From positions 1 through 5,930 of the forward strand of contig JAUYES010000304.1 in NCBI GenBank assembly GCA_030691225.1: a DNA stretch of 5,930 nucleotides, written 5' to 3'. The stretch's first letter is position 1. Each line of letters starts with the position of its first letter. Under the pieces are notes generated by a model. That model did not search any database. It was not told the DNA's origin and was given only the letters and a program-made list of their open reading frames with translations. Made by a program: the position numbers and the translations under genes. Of this stretch, positions 1 to 5,930 are shown piece after piece. This DNA is from Holophaga sp. Lineage in GTDB: Bacteria > Acidobacteriota > Holophagae > Holophagales > Holophagaceae.

Positions 1-287
1 GACATGCGCAACATCCGCACTGCACCGAACAGCAGGGAACCGAAATGGGCGAAGCAGGCATTGGCCACGGTACGAATTTCAGCTTCGGAAAGTGCCAGAT
101 CCGAATTTCGCAAATTCTCGCGCAACACCCGCCGATGCCGAGAATCCACCCGATGAAAGGCCCGCCCCATGCCCCGTCCGACCGCTAGGGCCACCCGCCA
201 GGGCAGCAAACGAATCAGTGCCTCGGCACTGCGAAACAGGGCAAATTCGAGGCGATGATGCAGAGTGGGTTTAAGCGATTTGGCCAT
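1..287 (-). CDS. LpxL/HtrB-like lysophospholipid acyltransferase, N-terminal part (runs off left edge)
   Basis: Reading the minus strand from ATG at 287-285 gives 95 open codons with no stop before the window edge, so the C-terminal part is missing. The protein begins MAKSLKPTLHHRLEFALFRS and continues through a hydrophobic stretch (LIRLLPWRVALAVGRGMGRA) to a basic segment (about residues 47-60, rich in His and Arg, ending in REN). This is the usual opening of the lipid A/lysophospholipid acyltransferase family: one membrane-associated helix, then an 'RHRR..REN' block, then a helix before the catalytic region. Members use acyl-ACP or acyl-CoA to acylate lipid A or related lipids at the inner membrane. 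The catalytic HxxxxD motif would lie further left, so activity and exact substrate cannot be judged. The start has only a weak GGA about ten bases upstream. No in-frame upstream start is visible. It is divergent from the isomerase gene. Family is fairly sure; calling it lpxL specifically is not justified. Confidence 0.8.
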   Translation of the reverse strand, partial: MAKSLKPTLHHRLEFALFRSAEALIRLLPWRVALAVGRGMGRAFHRVDSRHRRVLRENLRNSDLALSEAEIRTVANACFAHFGSLLFGAVRMLRM

Positions 288-304
288 ACAAGCATTCCAT
301 ACAA
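284..304. repeat. 8-bp direct repeat CCATACAA, 13-bp period
   Basis: CCATACAA occurs at 284-291 and again at 297-304, separated by GCATT. The left copy overlaps the minus-strand start codon of the acyltransferase (285-287). The right copy overlaps the candidate TACAAT -10 box at 300-305. It could be a pair of regulator half-sites, or chance in a short AT-richer stretch. Confidence 0.4.
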
Positions 305-372
305 TGGGCTACGCGAATTCCGAGTATCGCATAGGCCTGCCATCATCAAAGACGCCCCCCCTGGAGATGCCC
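288..372. promoter_or_regulatory. Divergent intergenic region with candidate promoters
   Basis: This 85-bp gap separates two divergent genes and must hold the promoter for at least one of them. Rightward, TACAAT at 300-305 matches the sigma-70 -10 consensus at five of six bases, but no good -35 box sits at the right distance. Leftward, TTGATG (complement of 344-349) and GATACT (complement of 323-328, preceded by TGC as in an extended -10) are 15 bases apart, shorter than ideal. A run of seven C residues (355-361) lies directly before the ribosome binding site of the isomerase gene. These are eye matches only; the region is supported by gene orientation more than by the boxes. Confidence 0.35.
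363..366 (+). promoter_or_regulatory. Ribosome binding site deciding the isomerase start
   Basis: GGAG at 363-366 lies six bases before ATG 373-375, an ideal distance. A second in-frame ATG at 367-369 touches this motif and is therefore unlikely to be used. The choice also puts a signal-peptide-like sequence at the very N terminus. Confidence 0.65.
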
Positions 373-2115
373 ATGCGCTTTGCCATCGCCTTGCTAGGTC
401 TTCCCCTGCTGGCCACACCGCCGACCTTCACGGTGCAAGATGCCATCCAGGCCGAATGGAAACGCCAATCGCCCAGTTTCAGCGAACTGGAGAAAAGCCA
501 GCTCTCCGAATCAGATCGTACCCGGCTGGATCTGACCTTGAAACGCATTGGCGCCCCCAATGCTCCGGCACTGCTGCCCCCCGAGCTGGACAAACCCACC
601 GCCGAGCTCTGGGAAGCCAAGGCCATCGCCGCCAAAACGCCCCAGGAACGGTTCACGGCGCTGTTTTTTTTGAACCGGCTCAAAAGCGCCAAGGCGCTTA
701 TGAGTCTGGAGGGGTTGAGGGCGAGCAATGCGAAGACTTGGCCGAAGCATCTGCATCTGGAAGCCTCGATTGCCACGGCACGGTTGAATGGGGGCGAGGT
801 CAAGCCGGAGCTTCAAGGGTTTTTGGATGGGCTTGAGAAGGCCGGAAAAGCGGATCCCGTGCGGGCTCAGGCTGCGATGCTCCGGTTGAGAATTGGTGGA
901 AAGAAGACAGGGGAACCCAAGAATCCCGAAAACCTTTTTGAACGGGATGCCTGGCTACAAATGCCTTGGGCAAAGCGGAAGGAAACGCATCGAACCGAAC
1001 TGGCACGCATGCTGGAGGCCGCTGAGAACCCGCCAATCCCGCTGGCCAGCCCAAATAACCCGATGGTTGGCCAGCTTCAGCGCCTAATTGAAGGCCTGCC
1101 CGAGGATCCAGAGAACGACTGGGTGCCACGATTGTTGCGGCTCCTGAGCCACAAGTATGTGCCGCCGATGCTCGTCCAGGCCACGCTCAGCGGGTTGGCA
1201 AAGCAGCCAAAAAGTTCTGCCTTCAAAGCCCTTCCGGTACGCGGCGGTGCCTTTGCGGGGATGGAACTCGCCATGCTGCGACGGCAGATGGGTGAACCGA
1301 GCGCGGAGATCCTGCGCAAGGCGTTTCTCCAGGGTGTGGACCCCTTGGCCCGCGCCGCCGCCATCGAGGACCTTTCCGAAGCCCCGGCCGATATCGAGGC
1401 ACTCATCCAGCGGCTATGGAAGACCGAGGAATACGATGGCGTGCAGATCCTGCTCCAATCCTTGGAAAAATGGAAACTGCCTGAAGATCGCCGCAAGGCC
1501 ATCCTGCTTCGTTTTCTCGAGCATCCTTGCTGGACGGCACGACTGGATGCCTGGACGGCGCTTCGCAAGCTGGATACGAAAACCCCCTGGCCCACGGCAC
1601 CCGAACCCACGCCCACCGATGAAGCCATTCTCCGAGAAGCCACTCGCCTGACCAAGGTTGGCAAGCCGGTGCGACTGCGCCTGACCTTTGCGGGCAGGCG
1701 CCAGATCGTGCTGAAACTCGATGCCGTCAACGCCCCGATGAATGTGGCGAACCTGGTAATCCTGGCCCGCAAGGGCTACTTCAACGGCCGCTTGGTGCCG
1801 CGCGTAGTTCCCGATTTCGTGGTGCAGATGGGTTCCCCCTGCGACACCATGGACGGCGGCCCGGGCTACACGGTGCGCTGCGAAAACAGCCTGACCTGGT
1901 ACGGCCCCGGCAGCGTGGGCATGGCCCTCAGCGGCAAGGATACGGGCGGCAGCCAGTTCTTCATCACCACCAACGCCACGCCCCATCTCACAGGCAAATA
2001 CACCCGCCTGGGCGAAGTGGAAGATCTAAATAAGGCCTTGAAGATCCTGGACGACCTGGAACTTGGGGCCAAACTGGAACGCGTGGACGTGCTCGTGCCT
2101 GGGATGAAACGGTGA
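373..2115 (+). CDS. Exported HEAT-like/cyclophilin-type peptidyl-prolyl cis-trans isomerase
   Basis: A 580-residue protein when read from ATG 373. A short hydrophobic N terminus (MRFAIALLGLPLLA) looks like a signal peptide, so it probably acts in the periplasm. Residues about 90-420 are Leu/Ala/Arg-rich and helical, with paired-helix periodicity resembling HEAT/TPR-type repeats; this part is unassigned to a family. Residues about 432-578 are a cyclophilin domain: LKLDAVNAPMNVANLVILARKGYF-type opening, then PRVVPDFVVQMGSP, GGPGY, VGMALS, GGSQFFITT, TPHLTGKYTRLGEV. By alignment in my head to human CypA, Arg55 (R477), Gln63 (Q485) and Phe113 (F530) are kept. His54 is Pro (P476), Trp121 is His (H538, common in bacteria), and the usual VFG is RLG. 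Family members catalyse proline isomerisation in folding proteins; here activity may be reduced or the domain may be a binding module. The peptidase gene follows after four bases, indicating an operon. Earlier in-frame ATGs (265, 304) are rejected because they lack a Shine-Dalgarno sequence and would bury the signal peptide. Cyclophilin assignment is secure; the helical part is inference. Confidence 0.9.
   Translation: MRFAIALLGLPLLATPPTFTVQDAIQAEWKRQSPSFSELEKSQLSESDRTRLDLTLKRIGAPNAPALLPPELDKPTAELWEAKAIAAKTPQERFTALFFLNRLKSAKALMSLEGLRASNAKTWPKHLHLEASIATARLNGGEVKPELQGFLDGLEKAGKADPVRAQAAMLRLRIGGKKTGEPKNPENLFERDAWLQMPWAKRKETHRTELARMLEAAENPPIPLASPNNPMVGQLQRLIEGLPEDPENDWVPRLLRLLSHKYVPPMLVQATLSGLAKQPKSSAFKALPVRGGAFAGMELAMLRRQMGEPSAEILRKAFLQGVDPLARAAAIEDLSEAPADIEALIQRLWKTEEYDGVQILLQSLEKWKLPEDRRKAILLRFLEHPCWTARLDAWTALRKLDTKTPWPTAPEPTPTDEAILREATRLTKVGKPVRLRLTFAGRRQIVLKLDAVNAPMNVANLVILARKGYFNGRLVPRVVPDFVVQMGSPCDTMDGGPGYTVRCENSLTWYGPGSVGMALSGKDTGGSQFFITTNATPHLTGKYTRLGEVEDLNKALKILDDLELGAKLERVDVLVPGMKR
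2111..2115 (+). promoter_or_regulatory. Shine-Dalgarno GGTGA overlapping the upstream stop codon
   Basis: GGTGA at 2111-2115 matches the 3' part of the anti-Shine-Dalgarno target and ends four bases before ATG 2120. Its last three bases are the TGA stop of the isomerase gene. Ribosomes finishing the first gene would sit on the binding site of the second, a layout typical of translational coupling. Confidence 0.55.
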
Positions 2116-2119
2116 ATCC

Positions 2120-3577
2120 ATGATTCCACAGCCTCGCACGCCGCGTTCCCGCAGCCTCATCGTCGTACTAACAGGCGCCCTTCTCGCGTTCGTGGCCTGT
2201 GGCAGCAGCAATAATTCCGCCACCCAGTCAACACCCCCCGTGCTCGAAATCGATGCCGCCCTGCGCGCCACCCCTGGGATCTCTGGCGTAACAGAAGTCA
2301 CTAGTTCGATCACTGGCACTCGCTTTTTCCGCTTCCGACTCACGCAGGCTGTGGATCACAACGTCAATGGTGGCGCCACCTTTCAACAGTTCATCACCCT
2401 GCTTTACCGTTCCCGCACCGCTCCGGTGGTGCTCGCCACGTCGGGCTACAGCATTTCCCAGAATCCCGGCCAAGGGGAACCTACCCGTATTTTGGCTGGC
2501 AACCAGATCACCATGGAGCATCGTTTTTTCAACACCTCCACGCCCTCCCCCGCCGACTGGTCCAAGCTTTCCATCGAACAATCGGCGGCGGACGAGCACG
2601 GCGTAGTCACAGCCCTCAAACCGCTTTTCAGCGGTAAGTGGGTGAACACCGGTGGCAGCAAGGGCGGCATGACCGCCCTCTTCCATCGGCGCTTCTACCC
2701 CAACGATGTGGATGCCACCTTGGCCTACGTCGCGCCTATCAGCCTTGCCAATGGTGATACGCGCTACCCGCCCTTCATCGATGCGCGGGGCACCAATAGC
2801 TCCCGACTGGCCATCGAAGCTTGGCAGCAAGCGATTGTTTCGAAACGCACCGAAGTGCAGGCCCTGCTCCAGGTCGATGCTGTGGCCAGCGGCGATACGT
2901 TCAATTTGCTGGGAGTCGGTAAAACCCTGGAATTTGCGGTATTGGAGGCCCCTTTCACGCTTTGGCAGTACGGCGACGCCACCCTGGCGGCCCAGGTCCC
3001 TGCGGCCGACGCCTCCGCCCAGGCGCTCTATGGCTACCTGGATGATGTCTATGGAGGGGTGGTCAACTCCTGGTCCGATGCCACGCTTCTCTATTACCAG
3101 GCCTATTACCAGCAGGCAGCTAACCAACTCGGCGCTCCCACCTACAAGGAAAGTCACCTGCCCGGACTGTTGTACCCGGGTCAGGATTTGCCGGCGATTT
3201 TTCCCCCGGTAGGAATCTCGAAAATCTACGATGGAGGGGCATCCATGCGTGATATTCAAACCTGGATCGATACCTCGGCCCAACGGGTGATCCTGGTCTA
3301 CGGAGAAAATGATCCCTGGTCTGCCGCCGCGTTGAATGTACCCGACACTGCCCAAAATCGTGGGGTATGGAAGTACACCGCTCCCGGCGGCAATCATGGC
3401 GCCAAACTGGCCACTCTCACTCCTGCCGATAGCGCACAGGCCTACGCGCTGCTGAGTCAATGGCTCAGCGCACCGGTCGTTCCCCAGGCCGCTCCTCCTC
3501 CCCTGCCACTGAAACCCTCTGAAGCCCGGACCCAGGACCTGATGGATACCTTTGTGATGCGCAAGCCATTTCGCTGA
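2120..3577 (+). CDS. Secreted S37-family (PS-10 type) serine peptidase, probable lipoprotein
   Basis: A 485-residue protein. Residues 8-27 form a basic then hydrophobic signal (RSRSLIVVLTGALLAF) ending in VAC27, followed by a Ser/Asn/Thr-rich linker. This suggests lipidation at Cys27, although Phe at -3 is not the classical lipobox. The body matches peptidase family S37, first described in Streptomyces as mycelium-associated proteinase/tripeptidyl aminopeptidase types. Family landmarks are EPTRILAGNQITMEHRFF (about 120-137), PADWSKLSIEQSAADEH (144-160), GKWVNTGGSKGGMTALFHRR (172-191) and YPNDVDATLAYVAP (193-206). The alpha/beta-hydrolase triad is apparently complete: nucleophile Ser180 in GGSKGG, Asp398 in GENDPW and His426 in GGNHG. 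The expected role is removal of short peptides or hydrolysis of proteins outside the cytoplasm; the exact substrate is unknown. The last 35 residues are Pro-rich and then basic (APPPLPLKPSEAR), beyond the catalytic fold. The gene lies four bases after the isomerase. Family call is strong; cell location is inference. Confidence 0.9.
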   Translation: MIPQPRTPRSRSLIVVLTGALLAFVACGSSNNSATQSTPPVLEIDAALRATPGISGVTEVTSSITGTRFFRFRLTQAVDHNVNGGATFQQFITLLYRSRTAPVVLATSGYSISQNPGQGEPTRILAGNQITMEHRFFNTSTPSPADWSKLSIEQSAADEHGVVTALKPLFSGKWVNTGGSKGGMTALFHRRFYPNDVDATLAYVAPISLANGDTRYPPFIDARGTNSSRLAIEAWQQAIVSKRTEVQALLQVDAVASGDTFNLLGVGKTLEFAVLEAPFTLWQYGDATLAAQVPAADASAQALYGYLDDVYGGVVNSWSDATLLYYQAYYQQAANQLGAPTYKESHLPGLLYPGQDLPAIFPPVGISKIYDGGASMRDIQTWIDTSAQRVILVYGENDPWSAAALNVPDTAQNRGVWKYTAPGGNHGAKLATLTPADSAQAYALLSQWLSAPVVPQAAPPPLPLKPSEARTQDLMDTFVMRKPFR

Positions 3578-3646
3578 AAAATAGAATTCACGGCTTTCGG
3601 CGTTTCAAAAATTTTAAGAATCCACAGGATGCACTAGGATGGGCTT
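3578..3646 (+). promoter_or_regulatory. AT-richer leader before the sensor gene
   Basis: This 69-bp gap is visibly richer in A/T than its surroundings (for example AAAAATTTTAAGAA at 3607-3620) and is the likely place for a separate promoter of the sensor gene. No convincing -35/-10 pair is visible: TTTCAA at 3603-3608 with CAGGAT at 3625-3630 is the best, and it is poor. I see no stem followed by a T-run, so read-through from the peptidase gene is also possible. Confidence 0.25.
3636..3639 (+). promoter_or_regulatory. Ribosome binding site of the sensor gene
   Basis: AGGA at 3636-3639 stands seven bases before ATG 3647 and fixes that start, which opens directly into a signal peptide. A second AGGA occurs ten bases further upstream at 3626-3629. 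Confidence 0.6.
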
Positions 3647-5930
3647 ATGATCCCCTGCCAGCCTTCCATAATTCGCTGCACCCAAAAAGCTCTAGCGCTG
3701 CGGTTCCTGGTGTTGTTGCTGATCGCGGCAACCCTTCGCATCCACGCCTTTGATCCGAATGACGTGGCTTCCACAGGGCGCCCGGCTCTGCGGGTTTTCA
3801 CAGACCGGGATGGCCTGCCTCAGAACTCTGTTGAAGGGCTGCTGGTCGACGCCAAGGGTTATATCTGGGCCGGCACCCAGGATGGGGCCACGTACTACAA
3901 CGGGCGAGTCTGGACCCATGCGCGGTTGCCCAATGTCCAAGCCTCCCAGTGGATTCGTTCCATGATTTCCACAGTGGATGGGAGTCTGTGGTTCGGCCGC
4001 GACCAGGGCGGCGTGTGCCGCCTCAAGGATGGCCAATGGACCAGCTACGACACGGATGAGGGCCTCCCCCATACTCGTGTCACCGCCCTCTTTGAGCGCA
4101 AGGATGGCACCCTGCTCGCAGGCACCCCTAGTGGTCTCGCCCGGCTCAGTAATGGTCGCTGGGAACCCGTGCACTTCCCCAGCAACATCCATGAGCCCGG
4201 CGTGCTGGGTCTGCACGAAGGCCTTCGCGCCAATGGCAAGGCCGTGCTCTGGGTCGCCACTGAAAAAGGGCTTGGCCTGCTGGAAGATGGTCAGTGGCGC
4301 TGGTTCACCAAGGCCGATGGCCTGCCCCACGATACTGTCTGGAGCACTCTCGAAACGGTCGATGATGACGGTCGCTTCATCGTCTGGGCTGGCACCAACG
4401 CGGGTCCGGCCACCTGGGATGGCAAAGCCTGGAAGTCCATAGCCGCCAGTGAAAACCTATTCGGTATCAATGTGAATCGGATCCTGGAGGCCCAGGATCC
4501 CCAGGGACGCCGATCCATCTGGATCGCCACTGAGCGTGGCCTTGCCGTGCGCCAGGATGGCCGCTGGCAGCGCTTCGATACCAAGCAGGGCTTTCCCAAC
4601 AACGTCATCCGCAGCTTGCTCGTGCTGACCTCGAAAGACGGTGTTCGCACCATTTGGGCCGGCACCTTTGGCGGACTGGTGCGCATGGTGCACGGCACGT
4701 GGCTCACCTTTGATATCCAGGGTGGTCTGCCTGATAACGTGTCCTTTGCCTTGGGGGAAACACGCAATCCGGATGCCTTCTGGGCCGGGTTTCTGGGCGG
4801 TGGCTTGGCCCGTTTTGACGGCGGCAAATGGCACACCTACGATTCCAATTCCCAGGTGCCGGATCGCCTCATCATGCGCTTCTATTCCACCGAGGATGAG
4901 AAAGGGCGCTCCACTTTCTGGGTCGGCACCCGAGGGGGGGGCATCCTCCGCTTCAAAGATGGGCAATGGACCCGCTTCACGGAAAAAGATGGTCTGCCGG
5001 ATTCCTGGATTTATTGTTTTCACGAGCGCGTGCTACCCAGCGGCAAGCGCGAGTTATGGGTTGGCACTCGCTACGGCGCCGCCCGATTGGCAGATGGCAA
5101 GTGGGTGTCCTTCGGAGATGGCAAGCTCATCCCTCGCAGCACGGTGCTGGCCTTCTGCGAAACCGCCAAACCATCCGGTGGCAAGCAGTTCTGGATCGCC
5201 ACCCGCGGCGCCGGACTGGTGAAAGAAACGGACCGGGGATGGCAGATTATCAGCACCGAAGATGGGCTTTGCGATGCCCGTGTCACCGCGCTGATGGATC
5301 TCCCTCGGCCCGATGGGCACTGGCTTTGGGTGGGCACCTACAACGGCCTCAGCCGCCTCCGACTCGATCAACCGGGCGCTCGCTGGGAAACCATGGGCAA
5401 AGAGGCCTTGCCGTCCTTGCCAAGCTCCTTGATCTATCAACTCGCCCACGATGACCAAGGACGAGTCTTCGTGTTCACCCATCGCGGTGTGGTGCGCCTC
5501 ACCCCTCGGACGCCCACCACGGATAACCCCTCGCCATTCGAGGTGTACACCTACACCACCGGCGATGGGTTGCCCAGCAACGGTTGCACCATGAGTTCTG
5601 GCTTCGTCGACCGCAAGGGTCGCCTGTGGACCGGCACAGTGGCAGGAGCGGCCATGCTGGATCTGTCCCAGGAAACCCAGGATCGCACCCCCAAGACACT
5701 CCTGCTCGAGCAGGTCAAGCTGGGCTCCGCAAGCCATCCAGTCAACCAGACCCTTGAAATCCCCTGGCGCAGCCCTCGCCTCGTCTTTGAATTCGCGCTG
5801 CTGAGCTATTTCCGAGAAGAAGACACCCGCTACAAAACCCAGCTCTCGGGACTAGAGGCCCAACCCTCGGAGTGGACGCCGGATGCCAAGCGGGAATATT
5901 CCACCCTGCCCGCCGGAACCTACATCTTTA
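3647..5930 (+). CDS. Two-component regulator propeller sensor with Y_Y_Y domain (runs off right edge)
   Basis: The frame stays open for 761 codons to the window end, so the C-terminal part is missing. Residues 1-34 are a signal sequence or anchor: basic residues R10, K14 and R19, then FLVLLLIAATL, with a plausible cut after IHA34. Residues about 48-675 contain 14 copies of a W-x-G/A-T-x-x-G strand motif, for example IWAGTQDG (73), LWFGRDQG (114), IWIATERG (291), FWVGTRGG (424), LWVGTYNG (560) and LWTGTVAG (660). They are spaced about 41-53 residues apart, often followed by DGQW and DGLP turns. Fourteen repeats suit two seven-bladed beta-propellers, as in Bacteroides hybrid two-component sensors. 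Residues about 683-761 (LVFEFALLSYF, YKTQLSGLE, YSTLPAGTYIF) are a Y_Y_Y domain, which in this family sits just before the transmembrane helix. The expected role is periplasmic ligand sensing. The output could be histidine kinase, GGDEF or another domain; nothing in the window decides it. No SusC/SusD-type or glycan genes are beside it here. Confidence 0.9.
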   Translation, partial: MIPCQPSIIRCTQKALALRFLVLLLIAATLRIHAFDPNDVASTGRPALRVFTDRDGLPQNSVEGLLVDAKGYIWAGTQDGATYYNGRVWTHARLPNVQASQWIRSMISTVDGSLWFGRDQGGVCRLKDGQWTSYDTDEGLPHTRVTALFERKDGTLLAGTPSGLARLSNGRWEPVHFPSNIHEPGVLGLHEGLRANGKAVLWVATEKGLGLLEDGQWRWFTKADGLPHDTVWSTLETVDDDGRFIVWAGTNAGPATWDGKAWKSIAASENLFGINVNRILEAQDPQGRRSIWIATERGLAVRQDGRWQRFDTKQGFPNNVIRSLLVLTSKDGVRTIWAGTFGGLVRMVHGTWLTFDIQGGLPDNVSFALGETRNPDAFWAGFLGGGLARFDGGKWHTYDSNSQVPDRLIMRFYSTEDEKGRSTFWVGTRGGGILRFKDGQWTRFTEKDGLPDSWIYCFHERVLPSGKRELWVGTRYGAARLADGKWVSFGDGKLIPRSTVLAFCETAKPSGGKQFWIATRGAGLVKETDRGWQIISTEDGLCDARVTALMDLPRPDGHWLWVGTYNGLSRLRLDQPGARWETMGKEALPSLPSSLIYQLAHDDQGRVFVFTHRGVVRLTPRTPTTDNPSPFEVYTYTTGDGLPSNGCTMSSGFVDRKGRLWTGTVAGAAMLDLSQETQDRTPKTLLLEQVKLGSASHPVNQTLEIPWRSPRLVFEFALLSYFREEDTRYKTQLSGLEAQPSEWTPDAKREYSTLPAGTYIF
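3863..5650 (+). repeat. 14 degenerate propeller-blade repeats within the sensor gene
   Basis: The W-x-G-T-x-x-G blade motif begins at residues 73, 114, 156, 201, 246, 291, 336, 378, 424, 470, 515, 560, 607 and 660, mostly 45 residues (135 bases) apart. Two blades share almost the same words, RLKDGQWTSY (from 4019) and RFKDGQWTRF (from 4949), also at the DNA level. Copies 3 (LLAGTPSG) and 13 (VFVFTHRG) lack the leading Trp. The spread of divergence indicates old internal duplication rather than a recent tandem array. Confidence 0.8.

Noticed and set aside
92..274. 60-codon plus-strand frame at the left end
   Set aside because: It lies opposite the acyltransferase start, is Pro/Arg/Ala-rich and has no credible start signal.
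265..372. Longer N-terminal extension of the isomerase gene starting at ATG 265
   Set aside because: It would overlap the start of the divergent acyltransferase, has no Shine-Dalgarno sequence, and would put 36 unrelated residues before a normal signal peptide.
255..836. 193-codon plus-strand open frame
   Set aside because: It overlaps the isomerase gene in another frame, has low-complexity Arg/His/Gly composition and matches no family known to me.
2228..3460. 410-codon antisense open frame inside the peptidase gene
   Set aside because: It is long but lies exactly opposite a well-supported S37 gene. Its sequence is Gly/Arg-rich without recognisable motifs, as expected from GC-biased codon use.
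3569..3646. Possible rho-independent terminator after the peptidase gene
   Set aside because: The only stem is TTTC/GAAA (four pairs) around 3570-3579 and no T-run follows, so it does not qualify.
3692..5023. Several overlapping antisense frames (3692-4330, 4291-4836, 4457-5023)
   Set aside because: They overlap one another and the sensor gene; their Gly/Ala/Pro-rich repeats reflect the blade repeats on the other strand.
5054..5737. 227-codon antisense open frame in the sensor gene
   Set aside because: It mirrors the propeller repeats of the sense gene, with no domain motif and no ribosome site I can support.
1..5930. CRISPR array, tRNA/rRNA, insertion sequence or attachment site
   Set aside because: I found no repeat-spacer pattern, no tRNA-like cloverleaf or rRNA sequence, no transposase and no terminal inverted repeats; the only regular repeats are the protein blades.

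Overview
The window reads as a stretch of chromosome from a GC-rich Gram-negative bacterium. It holds four protein genes and no sign of mobile DNA, RNA genes or CRISPR. The Gram-negative call rests on a lipid A-type acyltransferase start and on three consecutive exported proteins. An exported cyclophilin, an S37 peptidase lipoprotein and a very large two-propeller sensor, with G/C-ending codons, would suit the Acidobacteriota (Holophaga/Geothrix-like). That taxonomic placement is inference from gene style, not from any marker gene.

Layout. Positions 1-287 carry, on the minus strand, the first 95 codons of a LpxL/HtrB-type lysophospholipid acyltransferase that runs off the left edge. Positions 288-372 are a short divergent promoter region with an 8-bp direct repeat. 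Positions 373-2115 (+) encode an exported protein with an alpha-helical, HEAT-like N-terminal part and a C-terminal cyclophilin-type peptidyl-prolyl isomerase domain. Four bases later, 2120-3577 (+) encode a secreted, probably lipid-anchored serine peptidase of family S37 (PS-10 type) with an intact apparent Ser-Asp-His triad. After a 69-bp AT-richer gap, 3647-5930 (+) encode the periplasmic part of a giant sensor: signal peptide, 14 'two-component regulator propeller' repeats (enough for two seven-bladed propellers) and most of a Y_Y_Y domain. The transmembrane and output parts lie beyond the right edge.

How they may work together. The isomerase and peptidase genes are almost certainly co-transcribed, and the peptidase's Shine-Dalgarno sequence overlaps the isomerase stop codon. 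Both proteins act outside the cytoplasm, and both chemistries can involve proline-containing substrates, so a joint role in handling exported proteins or peptides is a reasonable but untested idea. The sensor may be a separate unit: it has its own good ribosome binding site and a gap in front of it. I do not see a clearly new biological system. The most distinctive items are the degenerate cyclophilin active site on a helical-repeat scaffold, the tight isomerase-peptidase pairing, and the 14-blade sensor whose output is unknown.
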